Positions 16,982 through 25,794 of a stretch of 64,000 nt of DNA are shown here, in pieces. The first letter of the stretch is position 1, and the number at the start of each line of letters is the position of its first letter. Position numbers and translations under genes: made by a program. The notes below the pieces were generated by a model. The model ran no database searches. It worked only from the letters and a program-made list of their open reading frames with translations, and was not told the DNA's origin. The DNA is from Algoriphagus sp. (lineage in GTDB: Bacteria > Bacteroidota > Bacteroidia > Cytophagales > Cyclobacteriaceae). The stretch covers positions 1-64,000 of the forward strand of contig NZ_JAMWZB010000023.1 of assembly GCF_024305035.1 (NCBI RefSeq). Direction: 5' to 3'.

Positions 16982-18906
16982 ATTTATTGAACGACTGGTT
17001 ACCTGAAAGTTTGCTGCAGGTCCTGGGTTGGACTTTAGTGCATTCCGTCTGGCAATGGATTGTCCTAGCCGCATTGCTCTGGGGAGGATTGAAAATCTTT
17101 GCCCACAAATCCCCGCAATTCAAATACAAGTTGGCCTTGGCAAGTCTAGGTGTCGGATTTTTGACAAGTGTGGGCACGCTATGGTACGAATTGAATTTAA
17201 ACTCCCTGAGCAGTGCTTCTCCGGTGGCTGTTTTGATCGATTGGAATAATCAATTGGGAGCTTCTGATAGCCCATCACTGCTTTCGGATTTTACCGCTAG
17301 GATAGAAAGTTTATTGCCCTTTTTGGTCAATGTCTGGTTTTTTGGGGCGGTGCTATTTTTAGTCCGTTTGTTTACCAATTTGTCAGCGGTAAGAAATCTC
17401 CGGCTCAGTAGTCAAACCAATAAAGATCAAGGACTTCAAAAATTGGTTTCGGATATTTCCTCTAAAATGGGGATGGTTCAAATTCCGCAATTGAAAATCA
17501 CCGCCGAGGGTCTTTCTCCCCTGGCCATGGGTGTATTTAAGCCGATGATTTTGATTCCGGCGGGTTTGATTTTTCAGCTTTCGCCAATGCATTTGGAAGC
17601 TATTTTGGCGCACGAACTCGCCCACATCAAGCGAAATGATTATCTGATTAACCTGATTCAGTCGATACTGGAAGTGGTGTTTTTCTACCATCCTTGCTTT
17701 TGGTGGGTCAATCAGACCGTCAAGGAGCTTCGCGAAAATGCCACGGATGACTTGGCCATTTCCTGTGGAGTAGCGCCTCGGGTGCTGGCAGAGGCATTGG
17801 CAGAAGTGCTTAATTATACGAAGGAACAAAATCCCGAACTGGCTTTGGCGGCAGCCAAAAAAAGAAATCCAACCCTAAATCGAATCCGAAGAATGCTGGG
17901 ACTTCCAGCCCAAAACTATCCACAAAACCCTATAATCACTATTCCTATGATTTTGTCTTTGATTATCAGTGCGAGCTTGATTACAGCAGCGCAGCAAGTG
18001 GACCACGAGTCCCTAAATGAAATCCTTCCCGAGATTGCTCTGGAAAATCCCATGTTGGAGGCGTTTTCCAGCATAGCTCCCCTGCAAGCTGCTATTCCAT
18101 CGGACACGACATCCGAGGAAAAGAAAAAAATCGTCGTCATCAGTAAAGAAGACGGGAATCAAGCATGGACGGATGAAAATGGAAACCAGGTGGTCATCCG
18201 TCAGCGTGGAAACAATAATTCCTTTGTATATCGGATTAATGGAGATACGCTTATCGTAAATGGTGACACTACCTTCAATTTCAGCAAAATGATGAACAAT
18301 TTCAGCAAAATGATGAAGCTGGATGAAATTCCGACGGTGGATTTTGAAGATTTTCCTGAGATCGCCATGGCACCAATGCCGCCAATGCCTCCTTTCCCGG
18401 AAGAATTTATGCCGGATTTTGATATGGATTTCTTTCCCCCTGATGCACCTTTTATTTTCGAGTTTGAAGGTGAATCACCCGGTGTGTTTTTCTTTTCAGA
18501 CACTACCAAAATGACTGCCGAAGAACGCAAAGATTGGCAGAAAAAGCATGAGGAGCGCATGAAGGAATTCAGCGAGCGAATGGCAGAAAGGTCTGCCGAA
18601 TGGAAGGAACGAATGGCGGAACTCCAAGTGCGTCAGCAGGCCCGAATGAAAGAGTGGGAAGCCGAAATGGCTCCAAAAATGAAAGAGTGGGAAGAAAAAA
18701 TGAAAGCTTGGCAAGAAGAGCAAGAGCCTCGGATGGAGGAGTTTCGGGCCAAAATGAAAGAATGGCAGGAAGCCAACGAACCGAAAATGGAGGAATTCCG
18801 AAAAAAAATGGAAGCCTGGGAAAAGGAAAATGCCGAAAAGATGGCGGAGTTTAAAAAATCACTCGAAGCCGAACTTGAAAAAATAAAGAGAGAAAAAGAT
18901 AATTAA
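16978..18906 (+). CDS. M56 (BlaR1-like) membrane metallopeptidase with helical repeat tail
   Basis: A 642-residue inner-membrane zinc peptidase and probable signal sensor for the BlaI partner. Membrane segments lie near 12-41, 52-72, 112-132 and 320-341; the zinc site is HELAH at 212-216, followed by the usual second metal region ELRENATDDLA. Beyond the last membrane segment, where BlaR1 has a penicillin-binding domain, this protein has ~300 residues without one: a Met/Pro-rich acidic patch (464-490) and, from about 512, a highly charged helix. Residues 557-628 are four exact 18-residue repeats (11+7) starting MKEW/MKAW/MEEF. The ligand is unknown. Terminator follows. Confidence 0.87.
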   Translation: MNLLNDWLPESLLQVLGWTLVHSVWQWIVLAALLWGGLKIFAHKSPQFKYKLALASLGVGFLTSVGTLWYELNLNSLSSASPVAVLIDWNNQLGASDSPSLLSDFTARIESLLPFLVNVWFFGAVLFLVRLFTNLSAVRNLRLSSQTNKDQGLQKLVSDISSKMGMVQIPQLKITAEGLSPLAMGVFKPMILIPAGLIFQLSPMHLEAILAHELAHIKRNDYLINLIQSILEVVFFYHPCFWWVNQTVKELRENATDDLAISCGVAPRVLAEALAEVLNYTKEQNPELALAAAKKRNPTLNRIRRMLGLPAQNYPQNPIITIPMILSLIISASLITAAQQVDHESLNEILPEIALENPMLEAFSSIAPLQAAIPSDTTSEEKKKIVVISKEDGNQAWTDENGNQVVIRQRGNNNSFVYRINGDTLIVNGDTTFNFSKMMNNFSKMMKLDEIPTVDFEDFPEIAMAPMPPMPPFPEEFMPDFDMDFFPPDAPFIFEFEGESPGVFFFSDTTKMTAEERKDWQKKHEERMKEFSERMAERSAEWKERMAELQVRQQARMKEWEAEMAPKMKEWEEKMKAWQEEQEPRMEEFRAKMKEWQEANEPKMEEFRKKMEAWEKENAEKMAEFKKSLEAELEKIKREKDN

Positions 18907-18929
18907 TTTGTGTGTTGATGCATTTGAAA

Positions 18930-18958
18930 AAGCCTCGGTCAATGACCGGGGCTTTTTT
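18930..18958 (+). terminator. Terminator after the M56 gene
   Basis: AAGCCTCGGTC (18930-18940) pairs with GACCGGGGCTT (18944-18954) with one T-G wobble and a 3-base loop; further Ts follow. It ends the blaI-M56 transcript. Confidence 0.88.
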
Positions 18959-19050
18959 GTGACTTTTGGTGAATTTTTTGGGAAAATCTCCCACTTTTTT
19001 TCAAATCCTTTTTTTAGCTTATTACCTGAAATCCATTTCTTTCTCAAAAG

Positions 19051-19086
19051 CCCTGAAATCCACGTTAAATCAGGGATTTTTTTTTG
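19051..19086 (+). terminator. Possible second terminator before mraZ
   Basis: CCCTGA (19051-19056) pairs with TCAGGG (19070-19075), 13-base loop, followed by ATTTTTTTTTT. A weaker backup stop between the M56 gene and the division cluster. The 370 bases between the two genes otherwise hold the mra promoter region described separately. Confidence 0.5.
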
Positions 19087-19187
19087 CCTTGCCTTGATTC
19101 TAAGCAATTGAGAACCAAGTAAAAAATCCAATAAATTTTTTTAAAACTATTGGGTAGAATCAATCTTTTGGCTACTTTTAGTCAAAA

Positions 19188-19274
19188 GTGGGAAAAAGTG
19201 GGGTAAAGTGGTAGAATGTGAAAATCATTTTATTACTTTTGTTTTTACTTAAAACTCGAAAAAGCACGAAGGAG
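19188..19274 (+). promoter_or_regulatory. mraZ promoter with four MraZ-type boxes and a strong RBS
   Basis: GTGGG (19188), GTGGG (19198), GTGGT (19208) and GTGAA (19218) recur at exactly 10-bp spacing, the layout of MraZ binding boxes (TGGG repeats) that mediate autorepression of dcw clusters. TACTTTTG at 19234-19241 fits the -7 consensus. AAGGAG at 19269-19274 is a good Shine-Dalgarno sequence, rare in this window, and fixes the mraZ start at 19277. Confidence 0.75.
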
Positions 19275-19276
19275 AA

Positions 19277-19711
19277 ATGTTCAATAGCCATTACGATTGT
19301 AAGCTAGATCCGAAAGGTCGTCTGGCGCTGCCGGCAAAAATTAAGGCAGCGATTCCAGAGGCTAATGGGACTGCTTTGATGCTTCGGATGGCAGAGGATC
19401 GATGTTTGGCGCTGTACCCCATGGTGGAATACAAAAAGCTGGAGAATCAGATCAAATCCCTGAACATTAACAATCCTGAGCAGCGCGCTCTTCAGCGAGC
19501 ATTTTTCAATACGGTAGTCGATGTGGAGCTGGATAGTGCAGGAAGGCTTTTAATCCCCAAGACTTTTCAGGCTTATGCAGGTCTGGAAAAGGAAGTTGTA
19601 GTTGCCGGAAACGGAACCCGAATAGAAATTTGGAATCCTGAAAATCATGCAAAACACGTCATGCCGGATCCGGCTGATTTGTCTGCATTGATGGAAAAAT
19701 ACCTCTCATAA
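19277..19711 (+). CDS. mraZ: Transcriptional regulator MraZ
   Basis: DNA-binding protein of 144 residues with two AbrB-like half-domains, seen as the paired motifs DPKGRLALPAK and DSAGRLLIPK. MraZ forms a ring-shaped multimer that binds tandem TGGG boxes in its own promoter and represses the dcw operon; such boxes stand 60-90 bases upstream. First gene of the division and cell-wall cluster, three bases from rsmH. Confidence 0.95.
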   Translation: MFNSHYDCKLDPKGRLALPAKIKAAIPEANGTALMLRMAEDRCLALYPMVEYKKLENQIKSLNINNPEQRALQRAFFNTVVDVELDSAGRLLIPKTFQAYAGLEKEVVVAGNGTRIEIWNPENHAKHVMPDPADLSALMEKYLS

Positions 19712-19714
19712 GCC

Positions 19715-20626
19715 ATGACAGCAGCTGTTTACCATATCCCAGTGATGCTTGCCCAATGCACTGAAGGCTTGGCTATTGATCCCAATGGAATCTATGTGGA
19801 CTTGACTTTTGGAGGAGGAGGACATTCCAGATCGATCTTGAATCAATTGGAGGGAGGACATCTCTATGGGTTTGATCAGGATGAGGATGCCTTGGCCAAT
19901 GTGCCAGATGATCCGAGATTCACGTTCGTTCAGGCCAATTTTCGAGATCTTAAAAAGTACCTCAGACTTTATGGGGTGAAGCAAGTGGATGGAATTTTAG
20001 CGGATTTGGGGATTTCCTCACATCAGATTGACGAACCCAGTCGAGGGTTTTCGACCCGATTTCAAGGTGAATTGGACATGCGGATGAATCAGTCGGCCGC
20101 ATTAAGTGCCAAGGAGGTGCTAAATACTTATGATGAAGGAAAGCTTCATCGCATTTTAGGAATGTATGGAGAGGTGAAAAATGCGAAGACTTTAGCTCAG
20201 GCTATTGTCTCTGAGCGGAATCAATCGCCTTTTTCCTCAACGGAAAGCTTCACGGTTTTTCTGAAAAAATTTGCTCCACGAGGAAAAGAATTCAAATACT
20301 TCGCACAGGTTTTTCAAGCCCTACGAATTGAAGTAAATGATGAAATGGGAGCGTTGGAAGAAATGCTTTTGGGGGCAGTGGAGGTATTGAAACCGGAAGG
20401 AAGGCTGGTGGTGATGAGTTACCATAGCCTAGAGGATCGATTGGTCAAGAATCTGATCCAAAAAGGCAAATTCCATGGGGAATTGGAAAAAGATTTTTAC
20501 GGAAATCCAATTCGCCCATTAGAGCCGATCAGTCGTGGGGCTCTAGTTGCAGATGCTGAGGAGATCGAGGCAAATCCGCGAGCACGTAGTGCCAAGTTGA
20601 GAATTGCAAAAAAGGTAAAATTATGA
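19715..20626 (+). CDS. rsmH: 16S rRNA m4C1402 methyltransferase RsmH
   Basis: S-adenosylmethionine-dependent methyltransferase (formerly MraW), 303 residues, that N4-methylates C1402 in the 16S rRNA decoding centre. It begins with the family HIPVML-type segment, has the SAM-binding DLTFGGGGHS near 29-38, GFDQDEDAL and the late MSYHSLEDRLVK block. Second gene of the cluster; its stop overlaps the start of the FtsL-like gene. Confidence 0.95.
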   Translation: MTAAVYHIPVMLAQCTEGLAIDPNGIYVDLTFGGGGHSRSILNQLEGGHLYGFDQDEDALANVPDDPRFTFVQANFRDLKKYLRLYGVKQVDGILADLGISSHQIDEPSRGFSTRFQGELDMRMNQSAALSAKEVLNTYDEGKLHRILGMYGEVKNAKTLAQAIVSERNQSPFSSTESFTVFLKKFAPRGKEFKYFAQVFQALRIEVNDEMGALEEMLLGAVEVLKPEGRLVVMSYHSLEDRLVKNLIQKGKFHGELEKDFYGNPIRPLEPISRGALVADAEEIEANPRARSAKLRIAKKVKL

Positions 20627-21006
20627 GTCAAAATACCTTTCGTAAGAAACTGAAAACTGGAAACAAGCCCAAAGCTGGGTCTGGGAAAACCATTTTCACC
20701 TGGATCGAGGAGAAACTCGATGTGACTAAACTTCTTGGTGAGGGCGTTCCCGTGCAGTTTGTTCCACCTGTTTCATTCGTGGTGCTTTTGGGACTCATTT
20801 ATATCTGGGGGAATCATCGGGCGGATAATATGGTCCGCAAAATTGAAATAGTACAACAAGAAGTGGAAGATCTTCGGGCTGACGTCACTACGCTGGAGGC
20901 AGAATATATGCTGAGCAGCATGCAATCCGAGCTGGCCAAAAAAGTAGCCAATCAAGAAATCGTCGAATTAGAACAACCACCAATAAAAATAACTCTGAAA
21001 GATTGA
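20623..21006 (+). CDS. FtsL-like cell division protein
   Basis: A 127-residue bitopic membrane protein: about 45 basic cytoplasmic residues, one membrane segment (roughly 49-66, VSFVVLLGLIYIW), then a periplasmic coiled coil rich in Glu, Val and Leu. Size, topology and place between rsmH and ftsI match FtsL, which joins FtsQ and FtsB to activate FtsW/FtsI. Sequence similarity to proteobacterial FtsL is slight, as is usual, so the call rests on context. No separate ftsB is present here. Confidence 0.8.
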   Translation: MSQNTFRKKLKTGNKPKAGSGKTIFTWIEEKLDVTKLLGEGVPVQFVPPVSFVVLLGLIYIWGNHRADNMVRKIEIVQQEVEDLRADVTTLEAEYMLSSMQSELAKKVANQEIVELEQPPIKITLKD

Positions 21007-23111
21007 ATATTAAGCGTTCCATAGTGCTCCGAGTAAGGATAGTTTTTATCCTGATTGCGCTTGCGACAGCGGCAATACCGATGCGTATTGCCACGATTCA
21101 GTTTGAGCAGGGAGATAAATGGCGGGCAAAAGCCGAAACGATAAACTTTCAATATCGAGAGGTTCCAGCCACCCGAGGGAACATATATGCCGGTGACGGA
21201 AGTTTACTGGCAACTAGTCTTCCTTTTTATCGTGTGGCGATGGATCCCACCATGGCTAAGGCTGAGCGCTACAATGCAGGAATTGATTCTTTGGCCAGAT
21301 TATTATCCGGATACTACAAAGACAAATCGGCTAGCGCGTACAAGCGCTTGATTACCGATGCCCGTCGGGATAATAAGCGATACATTGTCCTGAATCGTAA
21401 GCAGGTGGGGTATCAGGATATGCAGAAAATGTCCCAGTGGCCGATTTTCCGCGATGGCCGATTGGGAGGAGGGGTTCTCTTTGAGAAAGTTGAAAAACGC
21501 TACCGGCCTTTCAGTTCGTTGGCAAGTAGGACAGTGGGCTTTTTGAATGAAAATGACTATGGGGCAGGAATCGAATACAGCTTCAACGAATACCTTCAAG
21601 GTCAGGATGGGAAAGCACTTTTCCAGCGCTTGGCTGGAGGGGTTTGGAAACCGGTGTTTGACGCAGAGGATGTCAAGCCTGAGGATGGCTATGATATCCT
21701 TACTACGTTGGATGTCAATATTCAGGATGTAGCAGAGAAAGCTCTGCTTCGCCAATTGATGGACCGGGATGCAGCTTTTGGATCCGTCATTGTCATGGAG
21801 GTGAAAACCGGTGAAATTAAAGCGATTACGAATCTTCAGAAAAATAAGGGCAGCAATACCTACGGTGAAAACTACAATTTTGCCATCGGAGATCAGGGAA
21901 ATACCGAGCCTGGATCCACTTTTAAGCTCTTGTCGATGCTGGCACTTTTGGAAGAAAATAAAGTGAGTTTGGAGGAAAAAATAGAGACGGGTAACGGTTC
22001 TCATAGATTTTATAATCAAACCATGCGGGATGCCAAGAATGGAGGATTTGGAACAATTACTGTTCGTGAGGCTTTCGAAAAATCTTCTAATGTGGCTATT
22101 TCCAAATTGGTAGATGCCCACTTTGGTTCCAGTCCATCCAAGTTTATGGCCTATATCGAAAAGGTTGGGCTCGATCAACCTTTTGGATTTCAATTGGCTG
22201 GTGAAGGGAAACCGTTTTTCAAAAAACCAGGAGCCAAAGATTGGTATGGAACATCACTTCCTTGGATTTCTATAGGTTACGAAAGCAAAGTCAATCCAAT
22301 TCATACGCTGGCACTTTACAATGCTGTAGCCAATGATGGAGTGATGGTCAAACCCTACATTGTTAGAGCAATTGCCAAAGGAAATACAATCGAAAAGCAA
22401 TTTGGTACAGAATACATCCGCAAGCGAATAGCCTCTGAAAAAACGATTAAAAACCTTCAGGATTTGCTAGTCGGGGTAGTGGAGAATGGTACTGCAAAAA
22501 ATATTGCAAATGCCAATTACAAAATCGCTGGGAAAACAGGAACTGCTCAAAAAATTAGCAATGGAAAGTACACCCAAAAATACTACACCAGTTTTGCAGG
22601 CTACTTTCCAGCGGATCGGCCTAAGTATTCCATGATCGTCGTGATTGATAGTCCTACCGGTTTTGCTGCCTATGGGGGAGATGTTTCGGCTCCGGTTTTC
22701 AAAGAAATCGCGGATCGAATTTATGCCTTGGACATCGAGTTGAATCCAAGCAATCAGGAAGGAATCCTTCGTGCAGAAGCCTCCCTATCGACTTTGCCGC
22801 AAGTAAAGGCTGGACGAGCGGAAGAACTTTACCAAATCTTGGATCAGCTGGGGATTAAATCCAGTCCAGTCCAGTCCGAAGAATGGGTTAAAACGGTCGC
22901 TCAAAATGACCAGGTGCAGTGGAAGGTCAATGATACCGACCAGGCAACCGTTCCCGATGTATCAGGATTGCCGCTCCGAGATGCGCTTTTCATTCTCGAA
23001 AACAAAGGAATAAATGTGAATTACAGTGGAAAAGGGCTGGTTCGTAGTCAGTCAATCCTTCCGGGGACCAATTTGGTCCCAAATACTACCATTAAACTCG
23101 TCTTAGGATAA
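21003..23111 (+). CDS. ftsI: Septal peptidoglycan transpeptidase (PBP3/FtsI) with PASTA domain
   Basis: Class B penicillin-binding protein of 702 residues that cross-links septal peptidoglycan. After a short cytoplasmic stub and one membrane helix (about 10-28) come the dimerisation region (ATRGNIYAGDG) and the transpeptidase: SxxK with Ser305 and Lys308 (GSTFK), the SSN motif in FEKSSNVAIS, and KTG at 511-513. A single PASTA domain occupies about 648-702, starting TVPDVSGLPL. The frame starts at TTG (21003), overlapping the FtsL-like stop as TTGA; no better ATG exists ahead of the membrane helix. The stop overlaps the murE ATG. Confidence 0.95.
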   Translation: MNIKRSIVLRVRIVFILIALATAAIPMRIATIQFEQGDKWRAKAETINFQYREVPATRGNIYAGDGSLLATSLPFYRVAMDPTMAKAERYNAGIDSLARLLSGYYKDKSASAYKRLITDARRDNKRYIVLNRKQVGYQDMQKMSQWPIFRDGRLGGGVLFEKVEKRYRPFSSLASRTVGFLNENDYGAGIEYSFNEYLQGQDGKALFQRLAGGVWKPVFDAEDVKPEDGYDILTTLDVNIQDVAEKALLRQLMDRDAAFGSVIVMEVKTGEIKAITNLQKNKGSNTYGENYNFAIGDQGNTEPGSTFKLLSMLALLEENKVSLEEKIETGNGSHRFYNQTMRDAKNGGFGTITVREAFEKSSNVAISKLVDAHFGSSPSKFMAYIEKVGLDQPFGFQLAGEGKPFFKKPGAKDWYGTSLPWISIGYESKVNPIHTLALYNAVANDGVMVKPYIVRAIAKGNTIEKQFGTEYIRKRIASEKTIKNLQDLLVGVVENGTAKNIANANYKIAGKTGTAQKISNGKYTQKYYTSFAGYFPADRPKYSMIVVIDSPTGFAAYGGDVSAPVFKEIADRIYALDIELNPSNQEGILRAEASLSTLPQVKAGRAEELYQILDQLGIKSSPVQSEEWVKTVAQNDQVQWKVNDTDQATVPDVSGLPLRDALFILENKGINVNYSGKGLVRSQSILPGTNLVPNTTIKLVLG

Positions 23112-24574
23112 TGACCGTGCTCAAAGACATCTTATACAAAGTATCCTTGATTTCTACCACCGGTGATATGGAGGTGGAGATCAAAAATATTGTCTTCGAC
23201 AGCAGGAAGGTTGAAGAGGGTTCGCTCTTTGTCGCTATTCCTGGTACACAGGTAGATGGGCATGAATTTATTCCAAAGGCTATTGAAAATGGTGCCAAAG
23301 TGATTGTATGCCAAGAGCTACCTGAGGAGAAATCAACCTCTGTCACCTGGGTGCAGGTGAAGTCAGCGGCACAAGCCTTGGGTATCATGGCATCCAATTT
23401 TTACGACAATCCATCTCATCAAATTAAAGTTGTAGCCGTCACCGGTACTAATGGTAAAACCACTACCGTCACCTTGCTTCATCAACTTTTTACTGCGATG
23501 GGTTACAGTACAGGTTTGCTTTCAACGGTTGAGAATAAAATTAAGGAAGAAGTGATTCCTGCGACCCATACCACTCCGGACGCCATCAGTGTGCAGGCCT
23601 TGCTTCGAAAAATGGTTGATGCTGGCTGCACGCATTGTTTTATGGAAGCAAGCTCTCATGCAATTGTTCAAGAGCGGATCGCTGGACTGAAATTGATCGG
23701 TGCGGTTTTCACCAACATCAGCCACGATCACTTGGATTATCATCAGACTTTTGACGAATACATCAAGGCTAAAAAGAAGTTATTCGACGAACTGCCCAAA
23801 GATGCTTTCGCTCTAATCAACGGTGACGATAAGCGGGGGGCGGTCATGCTGCAAAACTGCAAGGCAGCCGGTCAATTCTTTGCTTTGAAAAGTCCTGCAG
23901 ACTTTAAAGCAAAAATCCTATCCAATACGCTTGAAGGTCTGGAATTGGATATCAACGGACGTCAAGTTTGGTTTCGGCTGATCGGGGCATTTAATGCCTA
24001 TAATATTCTCGGAGTACTCGGTACGGCTGTCCTTTTGGGCGAAGATGAGGAGGATGTGATGCAAGTATTATCGGGAATCAGAGGGGCCAAAGGAAGATTT
24101 GATCGGATTTCTATTGGTGGCGTGACTGCGATCGTGGATTATGCGCATACGCCGGATGCCCTAGAAAATGTGCTTAAAACCATTAATGGGGTTCGCACCG
24201 GAGGAGAGCAGCTGATTACAGTAATTGGCTGTGGGGGAAATCGGGACAAGACCAAGCGTCCAATCATGGCGAAGCTGGCGGTGCAGGAAAGTGACAAAGC
24301 TATTTTGACTTCTGATAATCCTCGGTTTGAGGAGCCTGAGGCCATTCTTGAGGATATGCAAGCTGGCGTTGGTCCAAGTGATTTCCGTAAAATGCTGACC
24401 ATTGTAGATCGAAAAGAAGCCATTAAAACTGCATGCATGCTTTCTCAAGCGGGTGATATCATTTTAATCGCGGGAAAGGGGCATGAAGATTACCAAGAAA
24501 TAAAAGGAATAAAACACCACTTTGATGATGCAGAAGTGGTTAGTGAATTTTTAAACCAATTGACAAAAAAATAA
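23111..24574 (+). CDS. murE: UDP-MurNAc-tripeptide synthetase MurE, meso-DAP type
   Basis: ATP-dependent ligase, 487 residues, that adds the third amino acid to UDP-MurNAc-L-Ala-D-Glu. The ATP loop GTNGKTT, the carbamylated-lysine region, and the substrate motif DNPR at 402-405 are visible; DNPR marks meso-diaminopimelate-adding enzymes, in line with Gram-negative peptidoglycan. Its ATG shares a base with the ftsI stop (TAATG). The next ligase, murF, is not in this cluster. Confidence 0.96.
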   Translation: MTVLKDILYKVSLISTTGDMEVEIKNIVFDSRKVEEGSLFVAIPGTQVDGHEFIPKAIENGAKVIVCQELPEEKSTSVTWVQVKSAAQALGIMASNFYDNPSHQIKVVAVTGTNGKTTTVTLLHQLFTAMGYSTGLLSTVENKIKEEVIPATHTTPDAISVQALLRKMVDAGCTHCFMEASSHAIVQERIAGLKLIGAVFTNISHDHLDYHQTFDEYIKAKKKLFDELPKDAFALINGDDKRGAVMLQNCKAAGQFFALKSPADFKAKILSNTLEGLELDINGRQVWFRLIGAFNAYNILGVLGTAVLLGEDEEDVMQVLSGIRGAKGRFDRISIGGVTAIVDYAHTPDALENVLKTINGVRTGGEQLITVIGCGGNRDKTKRPIMAKLAVQESDKAILTSDNPRFEEPEAILEDMQAGVGPSDFRKMLTIVDRKEAIKTACMLSQAGDIILIAGKGHEDYQEIKGIKHHFDDAEVVSEFLNQLTKK

Positions 24575-24575
24575 T

Positions 24576-25787
24576 ATGCTAGAGCCGATTTTTAACTATT
24601 TGGATCGAGTACTGGACATCCCGGGTGCGGGGGTGTTTCGCTATATCTCCTTCCGAGCAGGAATGGCCGCGGTTCTATCGTTGATTATCACGATTACCTT
24701 TGGTCATCGGATCATTAATTGGATACGAAATCGTCAAATCGGTGAAACCGTCAGGGATCTTGGTTTAGAAGGCCAAAATCAGAAAAAAGGCACTCCGACG
24801 ATGGGAGGCTTGATGATGATTGCTGCAATTTTGATCCCGACCTTACTTTTTGGCGATTTAGATAATATCTACATTATTCTGCTCCTAGTGACTACGGTTT
24901 GGTTAGGCGGAATTGGCTTTTTGGATGACTACATCAAAGTATTCCGTAAAAACAAAGAAGGACTTGCAGGAAAATTCAAAATCATCGGTCAGGTAGGCAT
25001 TGGGATTATAGTCGGAGGAACACTCTATTTCCATGAAGATGTGGTAATTAGGGAATTTCAAAATCCTGTCTCCATTGAGGAAGGGGTGGTTGAAACTCCG
25101 GCCTACCAAGATGTAAAAGTCGCCAGGACTACCATTCCTTTTGTCAAAAATAACGAGCTCGATTACGAAGTTATTTTGGGCTTTTTAGGAGAAAGCATGA
25201 CTCCGGTACTCTACATTTTGGTGGTAATTTTCATCATTACCGCTGTTTCCAATGGCGCCAACATCACTGACGGGATCGATGGATTGGCAGCGGGTACCTC
25301 GGCAATTATCGGGTTGACCATTGCAATTTTTGCCTACTTAAGCGGAAATGCCATTTTCTCCCAATACCTCAACATCATGTACATCCCCAACTCTGGGGAG
25401 CTAGTGATTTTTGCCTCTGCTTTTATTGGAGCTTGTATCGGGTTTCTTTGGTACAATGCCTATCCGGCTCAGGTTTTTATGGGAGACACGGGATCTCTGA
25501 TGCTAGGAGGAGTGATTGCGGTTTTGGCGTTGACCCTGCGCAAGGAACTTCTCATTCCGATCATGTGCGGAATTTTTGTCATCGAAAATCTCAGCGTCGT
25601 GATGCAAGTGAGCTATTTCAAGTACACGAAGAAAAAATACGGGGAGGGTAAACGGATTTTCCTGATGTCACCACTTCATCACCACTATCAAAAGAAAAAT
25701 ATACCGGAAGCAAAAATTGTCACGCGGTTTTGGATCGTAGGGATACTCCTTGCAGTCATCACCTTGGCCACGTTAAAATTGAGATAA
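24576..25787 (+). CDS. mraY: Phospho-N-acetylmuramoyl-pentapeptide transferase MraY
   Basis: Polytopic membrane enzyme, 403 residues, that transfers phospho-MurNAc-pentapeptide to undecaprenyl phosphate to make lipid I. Motifs: [10 protein letters not shown] near the first loop, [31 protein letters not shown] and PLHHHYQ. It is about 40 residues longer than the ~360-residue norm; the extra length lies between membrane segments at about 150-208 and is charged, probably a periplasmic loop as seen in Bacteroidota. One base downstream of murE. Confidence 0.95.
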   Translation: MLEPIFNYLDRVLDIPGAGVFRYISFRAGMAAVLSLIITITFGHRIINWIRNRQIGETVRDLGLEGQNQKKGTPTMGGLMMIAAILIPTLLFGDLDNIYIILLLVTTVWLGGIGFLDDYIKVFRKNKEGLAGKFKIIGQVGIGIIVGGTLYFHEDVVIREFQNPVSIEEGVVETPAYQDVKVARTTIPFVKNNELDYEVILGFLGESMTPVLYILVVIFIITAVSNGANITDGIDGLAAGTSAIIGLTIAIFAYLSGNAIFSQYLNIMYIPNSGELVIFASAFIGACIGFLWYNAYPAQVFMGDTGSLMLGGVIAVLALTLRKELLIPIMCGIFVIENLSVVMQVSYFKYTKKKYGEGKRIFLMSPLHHHYQKKNIPEAKIVTRFWIVGILLAVITLATLKLR

Positions 25788-25794
25788 GAAACAA

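Noticed and set aside
16529-18906. A beta-lactam resistance system
   Set aside because: Repressor and M56 protein resemble BlaI/BlaR1, but no beta-lactamase is nearby and the sensor lacks the penicillin-binding domain, so beta-lactam sensing is not supported.
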